A stretch of 64,000 nt of DNA from Streptomyces griseiscabiei (lineage in GTDB: Bacteria; Actinomycetota; Actinomycetes; Streptomycetales; Streptomycetaceae). Made by a program: the position numbers and the translations under genes. The stretch lies in NCBI RefSeq assembly GCF_020010925.1, contig NZ_JAGJBZ010000001.1, positions 3,947,001-4,011,000 on the forward strand. The letters are read 5' to 3'. Each line of letters opens with the position of its first letter. Within the stretch, counting starts at the first letter, position 1. Below, piece after piece: positions 24,931 through 33,258 of the stretch. Below the pieces are notes generated by a model. The model was not told the origin of the DNA, did not search any database, and worked only from the letters and a program-made list of their open reading frames with translations.

Positions 24931-25706
24931 TTGGCGTCCGCCGAGGCAGCGGCGGCAGAAGCGGTGGTAGTGGTGGCGGCAGTGGCGACGGGCAGGTGCG
25001 GCTTGGTCGCGTAGGCCACGAAGCTCTTGCCGATCAGCGGGTTCAGCGCCTCCTCGGCGACCCGGGTGGCCAGCGGCTTCTTCATGATGTCCCAGACCAG
25101 CAGCTTGTGATACGCCCGCACCGGCAGCGCCTTGTCGTTGTCGACGCCGAACGCGCACTTCAGCCACCAGTACGGCGAGTGCAGGGCGTGCGCGTGATGG
25201 GTGCCGTACGGCTTCAGCCCGGCCTCGCGGATCTTGGCCAGGAGTTCGTCCGCCTTGTAGATGCGGATGTGGCCGCCCTCGACCTCGTGGTAGGCGTCGG
25301 AGAGCGCCCAGCAGACCTTCTCGGGGCCGTAGCGCGGGACGGTGACGGCGATACGGCCGCCGGGCTTCAGCACCCGGACCATCTCGGCGAGCACCCCCTT
25401 GTCGTCGGGGATGTGCTCCATCACCTCGGAGATGATGACGACGTCGAAGGACTCGTCGGGGAAGGGCAGCGCGAGGGCGTCGCCCTCCATGGCGGTGGCG
25501 GTGGCGCCCTCGGGGGCCTCGCCCGCCTCCTTCATCGCCGCGAACCACTTGGCGACCTCGCGGATCTCCTCGGCGTTCTGGTCGAGGGCCACGACCTGGG
25601 CGCCGCGCCGGTAGCACTCGAAGGCGTGTCGGCCCGCTCCACAGCCGAGATCCAGGACACGGTCCCCCGGGGCGAGCGGGAACCGGGAGAAATCGACGGT
25701 CAGCAC
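24927..25706 (-). CDS. Class I SAM-dependent methyltransferase (Methyltransf_11)
   Basis: 259 aa from GTG 25706, whose first bases overlap the glycosyltransferase stop. Motif I is VLDLGCGAGRHAFE, motif II GDALALPFPDESFDVV, and motif III VLKPGGRIAVTVPRYG. The C-terminal region with HHAHALHSPYWWLKCAFG resembles methyltransferases found beside glycosyltransferases. It ends in an Ala/Thr-rich tail. It is the middle gene of the GT, MT, toroid operon, with overlaps at both ends, so the three products probably act on one molecule. Confidence 0.9.
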   Translation of the reverse strand: MLTVDFSRFPLAPGDRVLDLGCGAGRHAFECYRRGAQVVALDQNAEEIREVAKWFAAMKEAGEAPEGATATAMEGDALALPFPDESFDVVIISEVMEHIPDDKGVLAEMVRVLKPGGRIAVTVPRYGPEKVCWALSDAYHEVEGGHIRIYKADELLAKIREAGLKPYGTHHAHALHSPYWWLKCAFGVDNDKALPVRAYHKLLVWDIMKKPLATRVAEEALNPLIGKSFVAYATKPHLPVATAATTTTASAAAASADAK

Positions 25707-27082
25707 GTGGCCCTGCTTTCGAGATGGTTGCTGGTGGAGGCCGTAGAGGTGGGTGTGGTGGTGCCGGCGCGGGCGACGGCCTCGCGGTAGTGGGCGACCG
25801 TGCCCTCGGCGGCGCGGGCCCAGGTGAACCGCTGGAGCACCCGCTCGCGTCCCGCGCGGCCGAGCCGCCGCCGCAGTTCGGGGTCGCCGAGGAGCCGGCC
25901 GAGCGCGGCGGCCAGGGCTCCCGCGTCGCCCGGGGGCACCGCGAGGCAGGTCTCGCCGTCGGGTCCGGCGACCTCCGGGACGGCTCCGCCGGTGGTGGCG
26001 ACCAGCGGCGTACCGGTGGCCATGGCCTCGGCGGCGGGCAGCGAGAACCCCTCGTACAGCGAGGGCACACAGGCGGCCTCGGCCGAGCGGACCAGGTCGA
26101 CCAGTTCGGCGTCGGAGATGCCCTTGACGAACTCGACGGCGCCTTCGAGGCCGTACCGCTCGATCGCCTGGGCGACCGGGCCCTCGGCGGGCCGCTTGCC
26201 GACGACGACGAGGTGGGCGGCGGTGTGCTCGGCGCGCACCTTGGCGAGCGCCTCGACGAGGTGGACGAGTCCCTTGAGGGGGACGTCCGCGCTGGAGGTG
26301 GTGACGATCCGGCCCGGTACGCGGGGCACGGCCGGATCCGGCGAGAAGAGGTCGGTGTCGGCGCCTATGTGCACGACGTGCATCCGGTCGTCGCGTACGC
26401 CGAGGTGGTCGACGATCTCCTGGCGGGAGGTGCCGGAGACGGTGAGCACGGACGGCAGCCGGCGCGCGACGCGCTTCTGCATCCGGGTGAAGGCGTACCA
26501 GCGGCGCACGGACATCCGCCGCTGCCACCCCTCGGCCGCGTCCAGCTCCAACTGCCGGTCGACGGTGATGGGGTGGTGGATGGTGGTGACGAGGGGGGCG
26601 CCCACATCGCCCAACAGGCCGTAGCCGAGTGTCTGGTTGTCGTGGACGACGTCGAACTCGCCGCGCCGGGCGCGCAGATGGCGGCGGGCGCGCAGCGAGA
26701 AGGTCAGCGGTTCGGGAAACCCGCCGGTCCACATCGTCGCCACTTCGAGGGCGTCGATCCAGTCGCGGTACTCGTCGCGCTTCGGGGTGCGGAAGGGGTC
26801 GGGCTGCCGGTAGAGGTCGAGGCTGGGCAGTTCGGTGAGGGATATCCGGCCCGGGCCGTCCTCGGGAACGGCGTCGTCGTCGAGGACGGGGTAGGGCTGG
26901 GAGCCGATCACCTCGACCCGGTGGCCGAGGCGGGCCAGCTCGCGCGAGAGGTGCCGTACGTAGACGCCCTGGCCCCCGCAGAACGGGTTCCCTTTATAGG
27001 TGAGGAGCGCGATGGTGAGCGGTCGCCCGCCGTCCGCGGCGAGGTCACGTCGGGACCCCGCCTGACTGGCCTCAGCGGTCAC
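25700..27082 (-). CDS. Family 4 glycosyltransferase
   Basis: 460 aa from GTG 27082 (AAGGGGGCCAGGA upstream). The N-terminal GT-B half has TYKGNPFCGGQGVYVRHLSR and the acceptor-site region VTTIHHPITVDRQL. The C-terminal donor half has the E-x7-E motif in PSLYEGFSLPAAEAMATGTPLVA. GT4 enzymes are retaining and use nucleotide sugars, often for phosphatidylinositol mannosides or sugar-modified lipids and metabolites. It is the first gene of the three-gene operon and is divergent from kstR. The perfect KstR box at 27137 lies only 55 nt upstream of its start, so KstR may control it too. Confidence 0.92.
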   Translation of the reverse strand: MTAEASQAGSRRDLAADGGRPLTIALLTYKGNPFCGGQGVYVRHLSRELARLGHRVEVIGSQPYPVLDDDAVPEDGPGRISLTELPSLDLYRQPDPFRTPKRDEYRDWIDALEVATMWTGGFPEPLTFSLRARRHLRARRGEFDVVHDNQTLGYGLLGDVGAPLVTTIHHPITVDRQLELDAAEGWQRRMSVRRWYAFTRMQKRVARRLPSVLTVSGTSRQEIVDHLGVRDDRMHVVHIGADTDLFSPDPAVPRVPGRIVTTSSADVPLKGLVHLVEALAKVRAEHTAAHLVVVGKRPAEGPVAQAIERYGLEGAVEFVKGISDAELVDLVRSAEAACVPSLYEGFSLPAAEAMATGTPLVATTGGAVPEVAGPDGETCLAVPPGDAGALAAALGRLLGDPELRRRLGRAGRERVLQRFTWARAAEGTVAHYREAVARAGTTTPTSTASTSNHLESRATC

Positions 27083-27114
27083 TCCTGGCCCCCTTCTCAC
27101 TGCGATTTCCCGTG

Positions 27115-27137
27115 AGATTACGACGAGACGGTAATCT
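27115..27137. promoter_or_regulatory. Inverted repeat next to the KstR box
   Basis: AGATTAC and GTAATCT (7 bp) are separated by 9 nt and abut the KstR box in the glycosyltransferase/kstR intergenic region. It is a possible second operator. Confidence 0.5.
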
Positions 27138-27150
27138 AGAACAAGTTTCA
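27137..27150. promoter_or_regulatory. KstR operator (perfect) between glycosyltransferase and kstR
   Basis: TAGAACAAGTTTCA fits TNNAACNNGTTNNA at every defined base. It lies 55 nt from the glycosyltransferase start and 161 nt from the kstR ATG, consistent with autoregulation as known for mycobacterial kstR. Confidence 0.8.
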
Positions 27151-27310
27151 GAGTTGATCGTTCAAGAGGCTCTGAATCTACCGGCTGGTAGAACCGCTGT
27201 GAGAGGCGGATCGGGTGATTCACGCCACGGCAGACGCCACGGCGGACGCCCTGGCATGCTATTTGATCGCATACCCTCACCGACCGTCACGACTGCACGG
27301 AACGAGACCC

Positions 27311-27982
27311 ATGCCTGCGGAAGCCAAGGTGGAGACCAAGCTGGAGGCCAAGGTGGAGGCCAAGCCCGAGGCCGGCACCGCGCGGCCGGAGTCCCCGCCC
27401 CTCACGGAGCGGCAGGAGGCCCGCCGGCGCCGCATCCTGCACACGAGTGCCCAGTTGGCCAGCCGCGGCGGTTTCGACGCCGTGCAGATGCGCGAGGTCG
27501 CCGAGTCCTCCCAGGTCGCCCTGGGGACGCTCTACCGCTACTTCCCCTCCAAGATCCATCTGCTGGTCGCCACCATGCAGGCCCAGCTGGAGCACATGCA
27601 CGGCACGCTCCGCAAGAAGCCCCCGACCGGCGAGACGGCCGCCGAGCGCGTCGCCGAGACCCTGATGCGCGCCTTCCGCGCCCTGCAGCGCGAACCGCAT
27701 CTCGCCGACGCCATGGTCCGCGCGCTCACCTTCGCCGACCGCAGCGTCAGCCCCGAGGTCGACCAGGTCTCCCACCAGACCACCGCGATCATCCTCGACG
27801 CGATGGGGCTGGAGAACCCGACCGCGGAGCAGCTCTCGGCGGTCCGCGTCATCGAACACACCTGGCACTCGGCCCTGATCACCTGGCTCTCCGGCCGCGC
27901 CTCGATCGCCCAGGTGAAGATCGACATCGAGACGGTCTGCCGCCTGATCGACCTGACGGCGCCGGAGCGCCCGAAGCGGTAG
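27311..27982 (+). CDS. kstR: TetR-family repressor KstR (sterol catabolism regulator)
   Basis: 223 aa. A Lys/Glu/Ala-rich tail (residues 1-30) precedes a TetR HTH: RRRRILHTSAQLASRGGFDA then VQMREVAESSQVALGTLYRYFPSK. Its C-terminal part (MVRALTFADRSVSPEVDQV, HTWHSALITWLSGRAS) parallels the ligand domain of mycobacterial KstR, which binds 3-oxo-cholestenoyl-CoA and represses uptake and degradation genes for cholesterol. ATG 27311 was chosen because the conserved part begins soon after; the frame is open to a GTG at 27215 with no homology to support it. Boxes matching the KstR consensus occur at five other places in this window. Confidence 0.88.
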   Translation: MPAEAKVETKLEAKVEAKPEAGTARPESPPLTERQEARRRRILHTSAQLASRGGFDAVQMREVAESSQVALGTLYRYFPSKIHLLVATMQAQLEHMHGTLRKKPPTGETAAERVAETLMRAFRALQREPHLADAMVRALTFADRSVSPEVDQVSHQTTAIILDAMGLENPTAEQLSAVRVIEHTWHSALITWLSGRASIAQVKIDIETVCRLIDLTAPERPKR

Positions 27983-28271
27983 GGCAGCAGGGCTGTCGGG
28001 CAGGGGGCGCACGAAAAGACCTACGAGACGGGTTCCCTGCGCCGGGTACCGCTCGACCGGTGCAGGTGCCGAGGGTCACCGTCCGGCCCTGTCCTGCGAC
28101 CTTCCGGCCTCTCAGCCCGACCGTCGACGTCGGCACCGGCGACACTCGTTCTCTCGCCGCTGTCGGCTACTCCGGTCGACTCCCTCACTCGTCTCGTAGG
28201 CTGATTTCCACGATAGAACGCCCATACGGGAACACAACCCCCAAACGGGATTTTTTACCCTCGGCCCGTCC

Positions 28272-29138
28272 TCAGCCCATGATCTCCAGGCCGCTCCAGC
28301 TCCGCCCGATCGCCTTCTCCGCCGCCCATCGGCCGAGGAGTGCGCGGGCCTCGCCCTCCGGGGCCGCCAGGCAGACGCGCTGGGCGCCGGTGGGAGGCGT
28401 GTGGGGCTCCTTGTGGAGGGTGCCCTCGCTGCAGCAGGCGCAGTGCAGGGTGACGCCGCTCGCGGGTTCCGCGCCGAAGTCGTGGTCGGCGAAGAGGGTG
28501 AGCAGGGCCTCCAGGTCGGCGGGGTCGCCGGCCGCGACCGTCACCTGGAGCGTGGGCAGGTCGGACGGTTCGAAGAGGAGGAGTTCGTCGAAGACGGGGT
28601 AGGCCGTGCCGTCGACGACACGTTCGCCGTTGGGCTGCCCGTCGTGCAGGACGATCTCGCCGTAGCGGCGGCCACCGGTCACGGGGACGTTCCGCACGCG
28701 TCCGCGCGTCGGGCAGAGCCGGTCGATCCACACCACCTCGCGGGCGCCGCCGGTGTCCAGACGCACGCAGGCCTGCCCGAAGCGGCCGTCGATCTCGCCC
28801 TCGCCGTCCGGGAGCGCGATGCCGAAGCCGGCCCACGCGTCGCGGGCGACGGCCCAGTCGCGGCGGATCGTGGCCGCGATCCCGAGGTTCCAGAACGCCG
28901 GGTCGCCCTCGCCGCGCGGAGCGCGGGCGGCGGCCTGGACGCCCAGTTCGTACGCCTTGTCCCAGTCGCGCAGGAACTTGTGGGCGAGCGCGGCGTCGTA
29001 CCACCACGCCGCGCTCGCCTTCTCGTCCGGGAAGTGCGCGAGCACCCGCTCGTAGAGGCCGGCGGCGCGCTGCCACTCCTCGGCGTCCCAGGCCGCGTAC
29101 GCCTGCTCGATCAGTTCCTCGGCCTCGGACTTCCGCAC
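28272..29138 (-). CDS. Tetratricopeptide-repeat protein
   Basis: 288 aa from GTG 29138 (GGGGAAC upstream). Residues 5-120 hold about three TPR-like units (AEELIEQAYAAWDAEEWQRA, LYERVLAHFPDEKASAAWWY, WNLGIAATIRRDWAVARDAW). The C-terminal part is beta-rich with a CACCSEGTLH motif, possibly metal-binding. The function is unknown. It lies 86 nt downstream of the ferredoxin on the same strand and may be cotranscribed. It is convergent with kstR; the 289-nt gap between them shows no terminator stem or gene. Confidence 0.75.
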   Translation of the reverse strand: MRKSEAEELIEQAYAAWDAEEWQRAAGLYERVLAHFPDEKASAAWWYDAALAHKFLRDWDKAYELGVQAAARAPRGEGDPAFWNLGIAATIRRDWAVARDAWAGFGIALPDGEGEIDGRFGQACVRLDTGGAREVVWIDRLCPTRGRVRNVPVTGGRRYGEIVLHDGQPNGERVVDGTAYPVFDELLLFEPSDLPTLQVTVAAGDPADLEALLTLFADHDFGAEPASGVTLHCACCSEGTLHKEPHTPPTGAQRVCLAAPEGEARALLGRWAAEKAIGRSWSGLEIMG

Positions 29139-29224
29139 GTTCCCCGCCCCGACTTCCCGCTCGTTCCCGGTCGCCCATGTGCCGCCGGTGTGCCGCGCAT
29201 GTGCCGACCGCAGAGCGTAGGCGC

Positions 29225-29458
29225 CTACTCCTCCGGCGGGAACACCGGCTCCCCGCTCCCCAGCAGGGCGATCGAGATCGCCTCCACCGGGCAGCCCTCC
29301 GCCGCCTTCAGGACGCGTTCGCCCGCGTCGGGGTCGGGGTCGACGGGGTGGGACTGCATGGCGGAGTCGAGGCGGAAGGAGTCCGGGGCGAGGTGGGTGC
29401 ACTGGGCGGAGCCGATACAGAGGGCGCGGTCGACCTCCACGTGCCAGCGATCGCCCAT
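29225..29458 (-). CDS. 3Fe-4S ferredoxin (P450-type)
   Basis: 77 aa. Cluster cysteines lie in LCIGSAQCTHLAP (C-x5-C) and GCPVEAI, the spacing of single-cluster 3Fe-4S ferredoxins such as FdxD, which donate electrons to actinobacterial cytochrome P450s. The start ATG lies 2 nt after the aldehyde dehydrogenase stop, with the ribosome site inside that gene, so the two are coupled. The likely partner is the CYP125-like P450 16 kb away, which shares the predicted KstR control; that link is inference. Confidence 0.92.
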   Translation of the reverse strand: MGDRWHVEVDRALCIGSAQCTHLAPDSFRLDSAMQSHPVDPDPDAGERVLKAAEGCPVEAISIALLGSGEPVFPPEE

Positions 29459-29460
29459 GG

Positions 29461-30948
29461 CTACGCCTCCCCTGCCTCCCCGGCGGCGGCCGGGGGCTCG
29501 TATCCGGCCGGGAGGTGGATCATCTTGTGCTCCAGGTACTCGCCATAGCCCTCGGGGCCGAACTCGCGTCCCAGGCCGGAGTTCTTGTAGCCGCCGAAGG
29601 GGCCGAGCATGTCGAGGCTGAAGGTGTTGACGGAGTAGGTGCCGGTGCGGACCCGGCGGGCGACGTCGATGCCGCGTTCGTCGTCGGCGGTCCACACGCT
29701 GCCGCTGAGGCCGTAGTCGGAGTCGTCGGCGATGCGTACGGCCTCGTCCTCGTCGCCGTACGGGAGGAGGCAGATCACCGGGCCGAAGATCTCCTCGCGG
29801 GCGATGCGCATGGAGTTGTCGACGTCGCCGAAGAGGGTCGGTTCGACGTACCAGCCGCGTTCCAGACCGGCCGGACGGCCGCCGCCGGTGAGGATCTTGG
29901 CGCCCTCCTCCTGGCCGATGCGGATGTAGTCGAGGCTGCGGCGCTGCTGGCGGGCGGCGACCAGGGGGCCGAGTTCGGTGGCCGGGTCGAGGGGGTCGCC
30001 GATCTTCAGCGCGGAGGCGTAGGCCGCGAAGGCCTCGGCGAACTCGTCGTAGCGCGAGCGCGGGACGAGGATGCGGGTCTGGGCCACGCACGCCTGGCCG
30101 TTGATCATCCAGGCGAAGGGGGCGATGCCGGCCACGGCGGTCGCCGCGTCCGCGTCCGCGAGGATCACGGCGGCCGACTTGCCGCCCAACTCCAGGGTGA
30201 CGCGGGTGAGATGGCGGGCGGCGACCTCCATGACGCGCTTGCCGGCGGCGACCGAGCCGGTGAAGGAGACCTTGTCGACGTCCGGGTGGCCGACCAGGTA
30301 CTCGCTGACCTCACGGTCGGCGGGGAGGATCGACAGCACCCCCTCGGGCAGGCCCGCCTCGGCCGCTATCTCCGCCAACAGGTAGGCGTCCAGAGGGGTT
30401 TCGGGCGACACCTTCAGGATGGCCGGGCAGCCGGCGAGGAGGGCGGGAGCGAGTTTGGCGGCGGCGGTGAACTGCGGGACGTTCCAGGGGACGACCGCCG
30501 CGACCACCCCGACCGGCTCGCGCCGCACCAGGATCTTCCCGAGGACACCGTCCCGCCGCTCCTCGTACGTGAATCCGCGCGCCGTCGTGATCGCCGCGTC
30601 CCACACCATCATCGAGGCGAGCGCCTGCACCATCACGCTGGAGGTGACCGGGGTGCCGTTCTCGGAGCTGATGATCCTGGCGAACTCCTCGTACCGCAGG
30701 GCGAAGGCGTCCTTGATCCGGGCGACGACCTCGATCCGTTCGTCGAGGGTCATGCGCGGCCAGGGGCCGTGGTCGAAGGCGCGCCGGGCGGCGGCCACGG
30801 CCCGGTCGACGTCCTCGCGCGAGGCGTGCGGGACGCGGCCGATGACCTCCTCCGAGTGCGGCGAGACCACCTCGATGACGTCCGTGCCCAGGGGGTCGGT
30901 CAACTCCCCGCCGATGAACAGCTGTCCGTGTTCCACGAGTTCGGTCAT
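29461..30948 (-). CDS. Aldehyde dehydrogenase (NAD(P)-dependent)
   Basis: 495 aa, standard ALDH length. The catalytic Glu is in VTLELGGKS, the nucleophile Cys in NGQACVAQTR, the cofactor loop in FTGSVAAGKRV, and the C-terminal motif in PFGGYKNSGLGREFG. It oxidises an aldehyde to a carboxylate. In a sterol pathway it could act after alcohol dehydrogenase on the C26/C27 side chain, which is inference. ATG 30948 follows GGGAGGCAGCGGCC; an ATG at 30981 lies inside the CTGAC palindrome and lacks a ribosome site. It is first in an operon with the ferredoxin and divergent from the MBL hydrolase. Confidence 0.93.
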   Translation of the reverse strand: MTELVEHGQLFIGGELTDPLGTDVIEVVSPHSEEVIGRVPHASREDVDRAVAAARRAFDHGPWPRMTLDERIEVVARIKDAFALRYEEFARIISSENGTPVTSSVMVQALASMMVWDAAITTARGFTYEERRDGVLGKILVRREPVGVVAAVVPWNVPQFTAAAKLAPALLAGCPAILKVSPETPLDAYLLAEIAAEAGLPEGVLSILPADREVSEYLVGHPDVDKVSFTGSVAAGKRVMEVAARHLTRVTLELGGKSAAVILADADAATAVAGIAPFAWMINGQACVAQTRILVPRSRYDEFAEAFAAYASALKIGDPLDPATELGPLVAARQQRRSLDYIRIGQEEGAKILTGGGRPAGLERGWYVEPTLFGDVDNSMRIAREEIFGPVICLLPYGDEDEAVRIADDSDYGLSGSVWTADDERGIDVARRVRTGTYSVNTFSLDMLGPFGGYKNSGLGREFGPEGYGEYLEHKMIHLPAGYEPPAAAGEAGEA

Positions 30949-30974
30949 GGCCGCTGCCTCCCGGAGCCACTTCT

Positions 30975-30989
30975 CTGACATACCGTCAG
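30975..30989. promoter_or_regulatory. Palindrome CTGAC-N5-GTCAG, copy 3
   Basis: CTGACATACCGTCAG lies 27 nt upstream of the aldehyde dehydrogenase ATG, in its leader or early transcribed region. Confidence 0.7.
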
Positions 30990-30999
30990 TTCTGAATAG

Positions 31000-31018
31000 G
31001 GAACTGATACCAGTTCCA
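31000..31018. promoter_or_regulatory. Palindrome and near-perfect KstR box at the aldehyde dehydrogenase promoter
   Basis: GGAACTG-N4-CAGTTCC is a perfect 7-bp-arm palindrome at 31000-31017. Overlapping it, TGATACCAGTTCCA (31005-31018) matches the KstR consensus with one mismatch, the same base that differs in the thiolase box. It falls in the region where the -35/-10 spacer of the minus-strand promoter would be. Confidence 0.6.
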
Positions 31019-31084
31019 GAGAAAGGAGTCCATGTCGTCGGCCGGTTCACGGGCGCGCCTCGCCCTCCCGTACGCCATCCCCGG

Positions 31085-31106
31085 TGGAACTCGTTCTAGT
31101 TATAGT
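31085..31106 (+). promoter_or_regulatory. KstR operator (perfect) plus -10 of the MBL hydrolase gene
   Basis: TGGAACTCGTTCTA (31085-31098) fits the KstR consensus exactly. TATAGT (31101-31106) follows, 6 nt before the ATG at 31113, so transcription should begin at or near the start codon. The operator occupies the -35/-10 spacer. Confidence 0.75.
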
Positions 31107-31112
31107 GACTTC

Positions 31113-32144
31113 ATGACACAGGTGACCGATCACGGCGGCGGCGTACGGTCCATCGAGGTCCCCATCCCGGACAACCCCCTCGGCCACACCCTCGTGTACG
31201 TCGTCGACACCGACCGCGGTCCGGTCCTCGTCGACACCGGCTGGGACGACCCGGCGTCCTGGGACAGGCTCGCGGCGGGTCTGACGGCGTGCGGTACGTC
31301 GGTCGCGGAGGTCCACGGGGTCGTGATCACCCACCACCACCCCGACCACCACGGTCTGTCGGGGGCGGTGCGGGAGGCGTCCGGGGCGTGGATCGCGATG
31401 CACGCGGCGGACACGGCGATCGTCCGGCGCACGCGGGGGACGGGACCCGACCGCTGGTACTCCTACATGACGGACAAGCTCACGGCGGCGGGCGCGCCCG
31501 AGGAACACCTCGCGCCGCTGCGGGCCCCGCGCCGTCCCCGCGCCACCCTGCCCGGGTTCTCCCCCGCGCTCCCCGACCGCGAGATCGTCCCCGGCGAACT
31601 CCTCGACCTCCCCGGCCGCCGCGTCCGCGCGATCTGGACGCCGGGGCACACACCTGGGCACGTCTGCCTCCACCTGGAGGAGGCGCACCCGGCCCGACTC
31701 GCGGGCCGTGGGCGGCTGTTCTCCGGTGACCATCTCCTCCCCGAGATCAGCCCGCACATCGGCCTCTACGAGGACCCGGACGACGACACGGTCACCGATC
31801 CCCTCGGCGACTATCTCGACTCCCTGGAACGCGTCGGGCGTCTCGGCGCGGCGGAGATCCTCCCCGCCCACCAGTACGCGTTCACCGCATCGGCCGCGCG
31901 CGTACGGGAGTTGCTGGCGCATCACGAGGCCCGCCTCACCGGTCTGCTCGCCCTCCTCGCCGCTCCCCTCACTCCCTGGCAGCTGGCCGAGCGCATGGAG
32001 TGGAACCGGCCCTGGTCCGACATCCCCTTCTCCTCCCGCAACATCGCCGTCTCCGAGGCGGAGGCGCATCTGCGGCGCCTGGTGAAGCTGGGGCGGGCGG
32101 AGGCGGTGGCGGGGAGTGATCCGGTGGTGTATGTGGCGGTGTGA
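31113..32144 (+). CDS. MBL-fold metallohydrolase, KstR-box controlled, probably leaderless
   Basis: 343 aa. The metal site THHHPDHHG is near residue 72, with further ligands in TPGHTPGHVCLH and LFSGDHLLPEI. The C-terminal 70 residues form a winged-helix-like domain (TPWQLAERMEWNRPWSDI, AEAHLRRLVKLGRAE), as in LACTB2/glyoxalase II-like enzymes. It may hydrolyse a thioester or lactone intermediate. ATG 31113 was preferred because of the -10 box at 31101; an in-frame ATG at 31032 has AAGGAG but would place the KstR box inside the gene. It is divergent from aldehyde dehydrogenase. Confidence 0.88.
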   Translation: MTQVTDHGGGVRSIEVPIPDNPLGHTLVYVVDTDRGPVLVDTGWDDPASWDRLAAGLTACGTSVAEVHGVVITHHHPDHHGLSGAVREASGAWIAMHAADTAIVRRTRGTGPDRWYSYMTDKLTAAGAPEEHLAPLRAPRRPRATLPGFSPALPDREIVPGELLDLPGRRVRAIWTPGHTPGHVCLHLEEAHPARLAGRGRLFSGDHLLPEISPHIGLYEDPDDDTVTDPLGDYLDSLERVGRLGAAEILPAHQYAFTASAARVRELLAHHEARLTGLLALLAAPLTPWQLAERMEWNRPWSDIPFSSRNIAVSEAEAHLRRLVKLGRAEAVAGSDPVVYVAV

Positions 32145-32148
32145 GGGG

Positions 32149-32961
32149 TCAGTTGCGGCGGTGGAGTGCGCGGATCAACTCCTCTGCGGCCCCGATCAGT
32201 TCGACCTCGCGCGCGCTCATCGTCGGCATGGCCGCCCGGCGCCGCCCCGCCTCGGCGAGACCGGAGTCCGTCAGGGCGGACAGGCCGTCGGACTGGTGGG
32301 CGAGGAGGGAGGCGAGAGTGGCGTGGGCCAGGGACGCGCGGGAGTCGGCGGCGTCCACGGCCACTTGCGCGAGGATCATCGCGGAGATACCCCAGTCCAG
32401 ACCGGGCGGCCCCTCCTCGGCGTTGCTCCAGTCGATGACCTGCGGGCCGCGGGGCGTGACGATGACGTTCTCGGGATGCAGGTCGAGGTGGAGCACGCGA
32501 GAGGCGGGCGCGTGGCCGCGGGGCGGGAGGGCGTGCAGGGCGTGCAGAAGGTGGGCCAGGACGGCGCCGGCCCGGGCCGGGTCGAGCAGGCCCTCGCCGA
32601 AGGCCTCCAGCATGGTCGGGCCCGACAGCCGCTCCAGCACCATCTCCGTGCGCGTCGCGGAGCGGACGCGCGGGACCGGGTACCCGTGCCCCCGTACGTA
32701 CTCCATGACCTCGGCCTCGGCGACGGCGTCACCCCAGCCGTCCCGGTAGCGCCGCAGCACCCAGGCCCCGGCCGCGTCGAGGGGCGCGGCGGGCGCGGTT
32801 CGTCTGTCGGCTGCGTCACTGCGGGCGGGGGCGGCGGGAGCACCGGCTTCGGGGGCCGGGGGGAGGTCGTCACGGCCGTGCGGGACGGACTCCGTTTCCG
32901 TGGCGTGGAGTTCGTACACGTCGGCCGTGCGGCCCGAGCCGAGGAGTCTTCCCGTGCGCAT
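32149..32961 (-). CDS. Aminoglycoside-phosphotransferase-like kinase (APH family)
   Basis: 270 aa. A glycine loop (RLLGSGRTADVYEL) opens the kinase fold. Residues 25-60 are an Ala/Pro/Asp-rich insertion. The catalytic loop is VLHLDLHPENVIVT and the metal Asp is in VIDWSNAEEG. The missing canonical lysine region is replaced by GAWVLRRYRDGWGDA. Members phosphorylate small molecules such as aminoglycosides, choline or homoserine; no substrate can be assigned. It ends 4 nt from the convergent MBL gene, and its start lies close to the cobalamin riboswitch. Confidence 0.88.
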   Translation of the reverse strand: MRTGRLLGSGRTADVYELHATETESVPHGRDDLPPAPEAGAPAAPARSDAADRRTAPAAPLDAAGAWVLRRYRDGWGDAVAEAEVMEYVRGHGYPVPRVRSATRTEMVLERLSGPTMLEAFGEGLLDPARAGAVLAHLLHALHALPPRGHAPASRVLHLDLHPENVIVTPRGPQVIDWSNAEEGPPGLDWGISAMILAQVAVDAADSRASLAHATLASLLAHQSDGLSALTDSGLAEAGRRRAAMPTMSAREVELIGAAEELIRALHRRN

Positions 32962-33017
32962 GGCCCGAACCTATCCCGGCGCGCGGACGGCCCTCAGCCC
33001 TTTGCTACCGACAGGTA

Positions 33018-33190
33018 GAGTGACCGGGTCGTCATCACACCCGTACAGGGGGAAGCCGGTGCAAATCCGGCGCTGACCCGCAACCGTGAACCGGCCCCGC
33101 GAGGGGACGGTGAGCCGGACCGCCCGGTACGGATTCGTGACCGGCTCGCGTACTCCGGCGGCCCGCCGGGGTACGGCACCGTCGAGGAAT
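33018..33190 (+). promoter_or_regulatory. Cobalamin riboswitch
   Basis: The core GGGAAGCCGGTGCAAATCCGGC followed by GCTGACCCGCAACCGTGA (33050-33090) is the conserved cobalamin aptamer, with the B12-box region GAGCCGGACCGCCCGG at 33112-33127. Downstream, ggagccg (33198) can pair with cggctcc (33225) just before the AGGGAGAGG ribosome site, suggesting translational control. It precedes the five-gene ECF operon, expected to be off when B12 is plentiful. Confidence 0.95.
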
Positions 33191-33258
33191 ACGGAGCCGA
33201 GCCGCCCGGCGCTCCGCCGTGCGCCCGGCTCCCCGTCAGGGAGAGGCAACCGCCGATC

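Noticed and set aside
27215..27310. Longer KstR start at GTG 27215
   Set aside because: The extra 32 residues show no TetR similarity and no ribosome site, and they cover the likely kstR promoter.
31032..31112. MBL hydrolase start at ATG 31032 with AAGGAG
   Set aside because: It would place the perfect KstR box and the TATAGT -10 inside the gene; kept only as an alternative.
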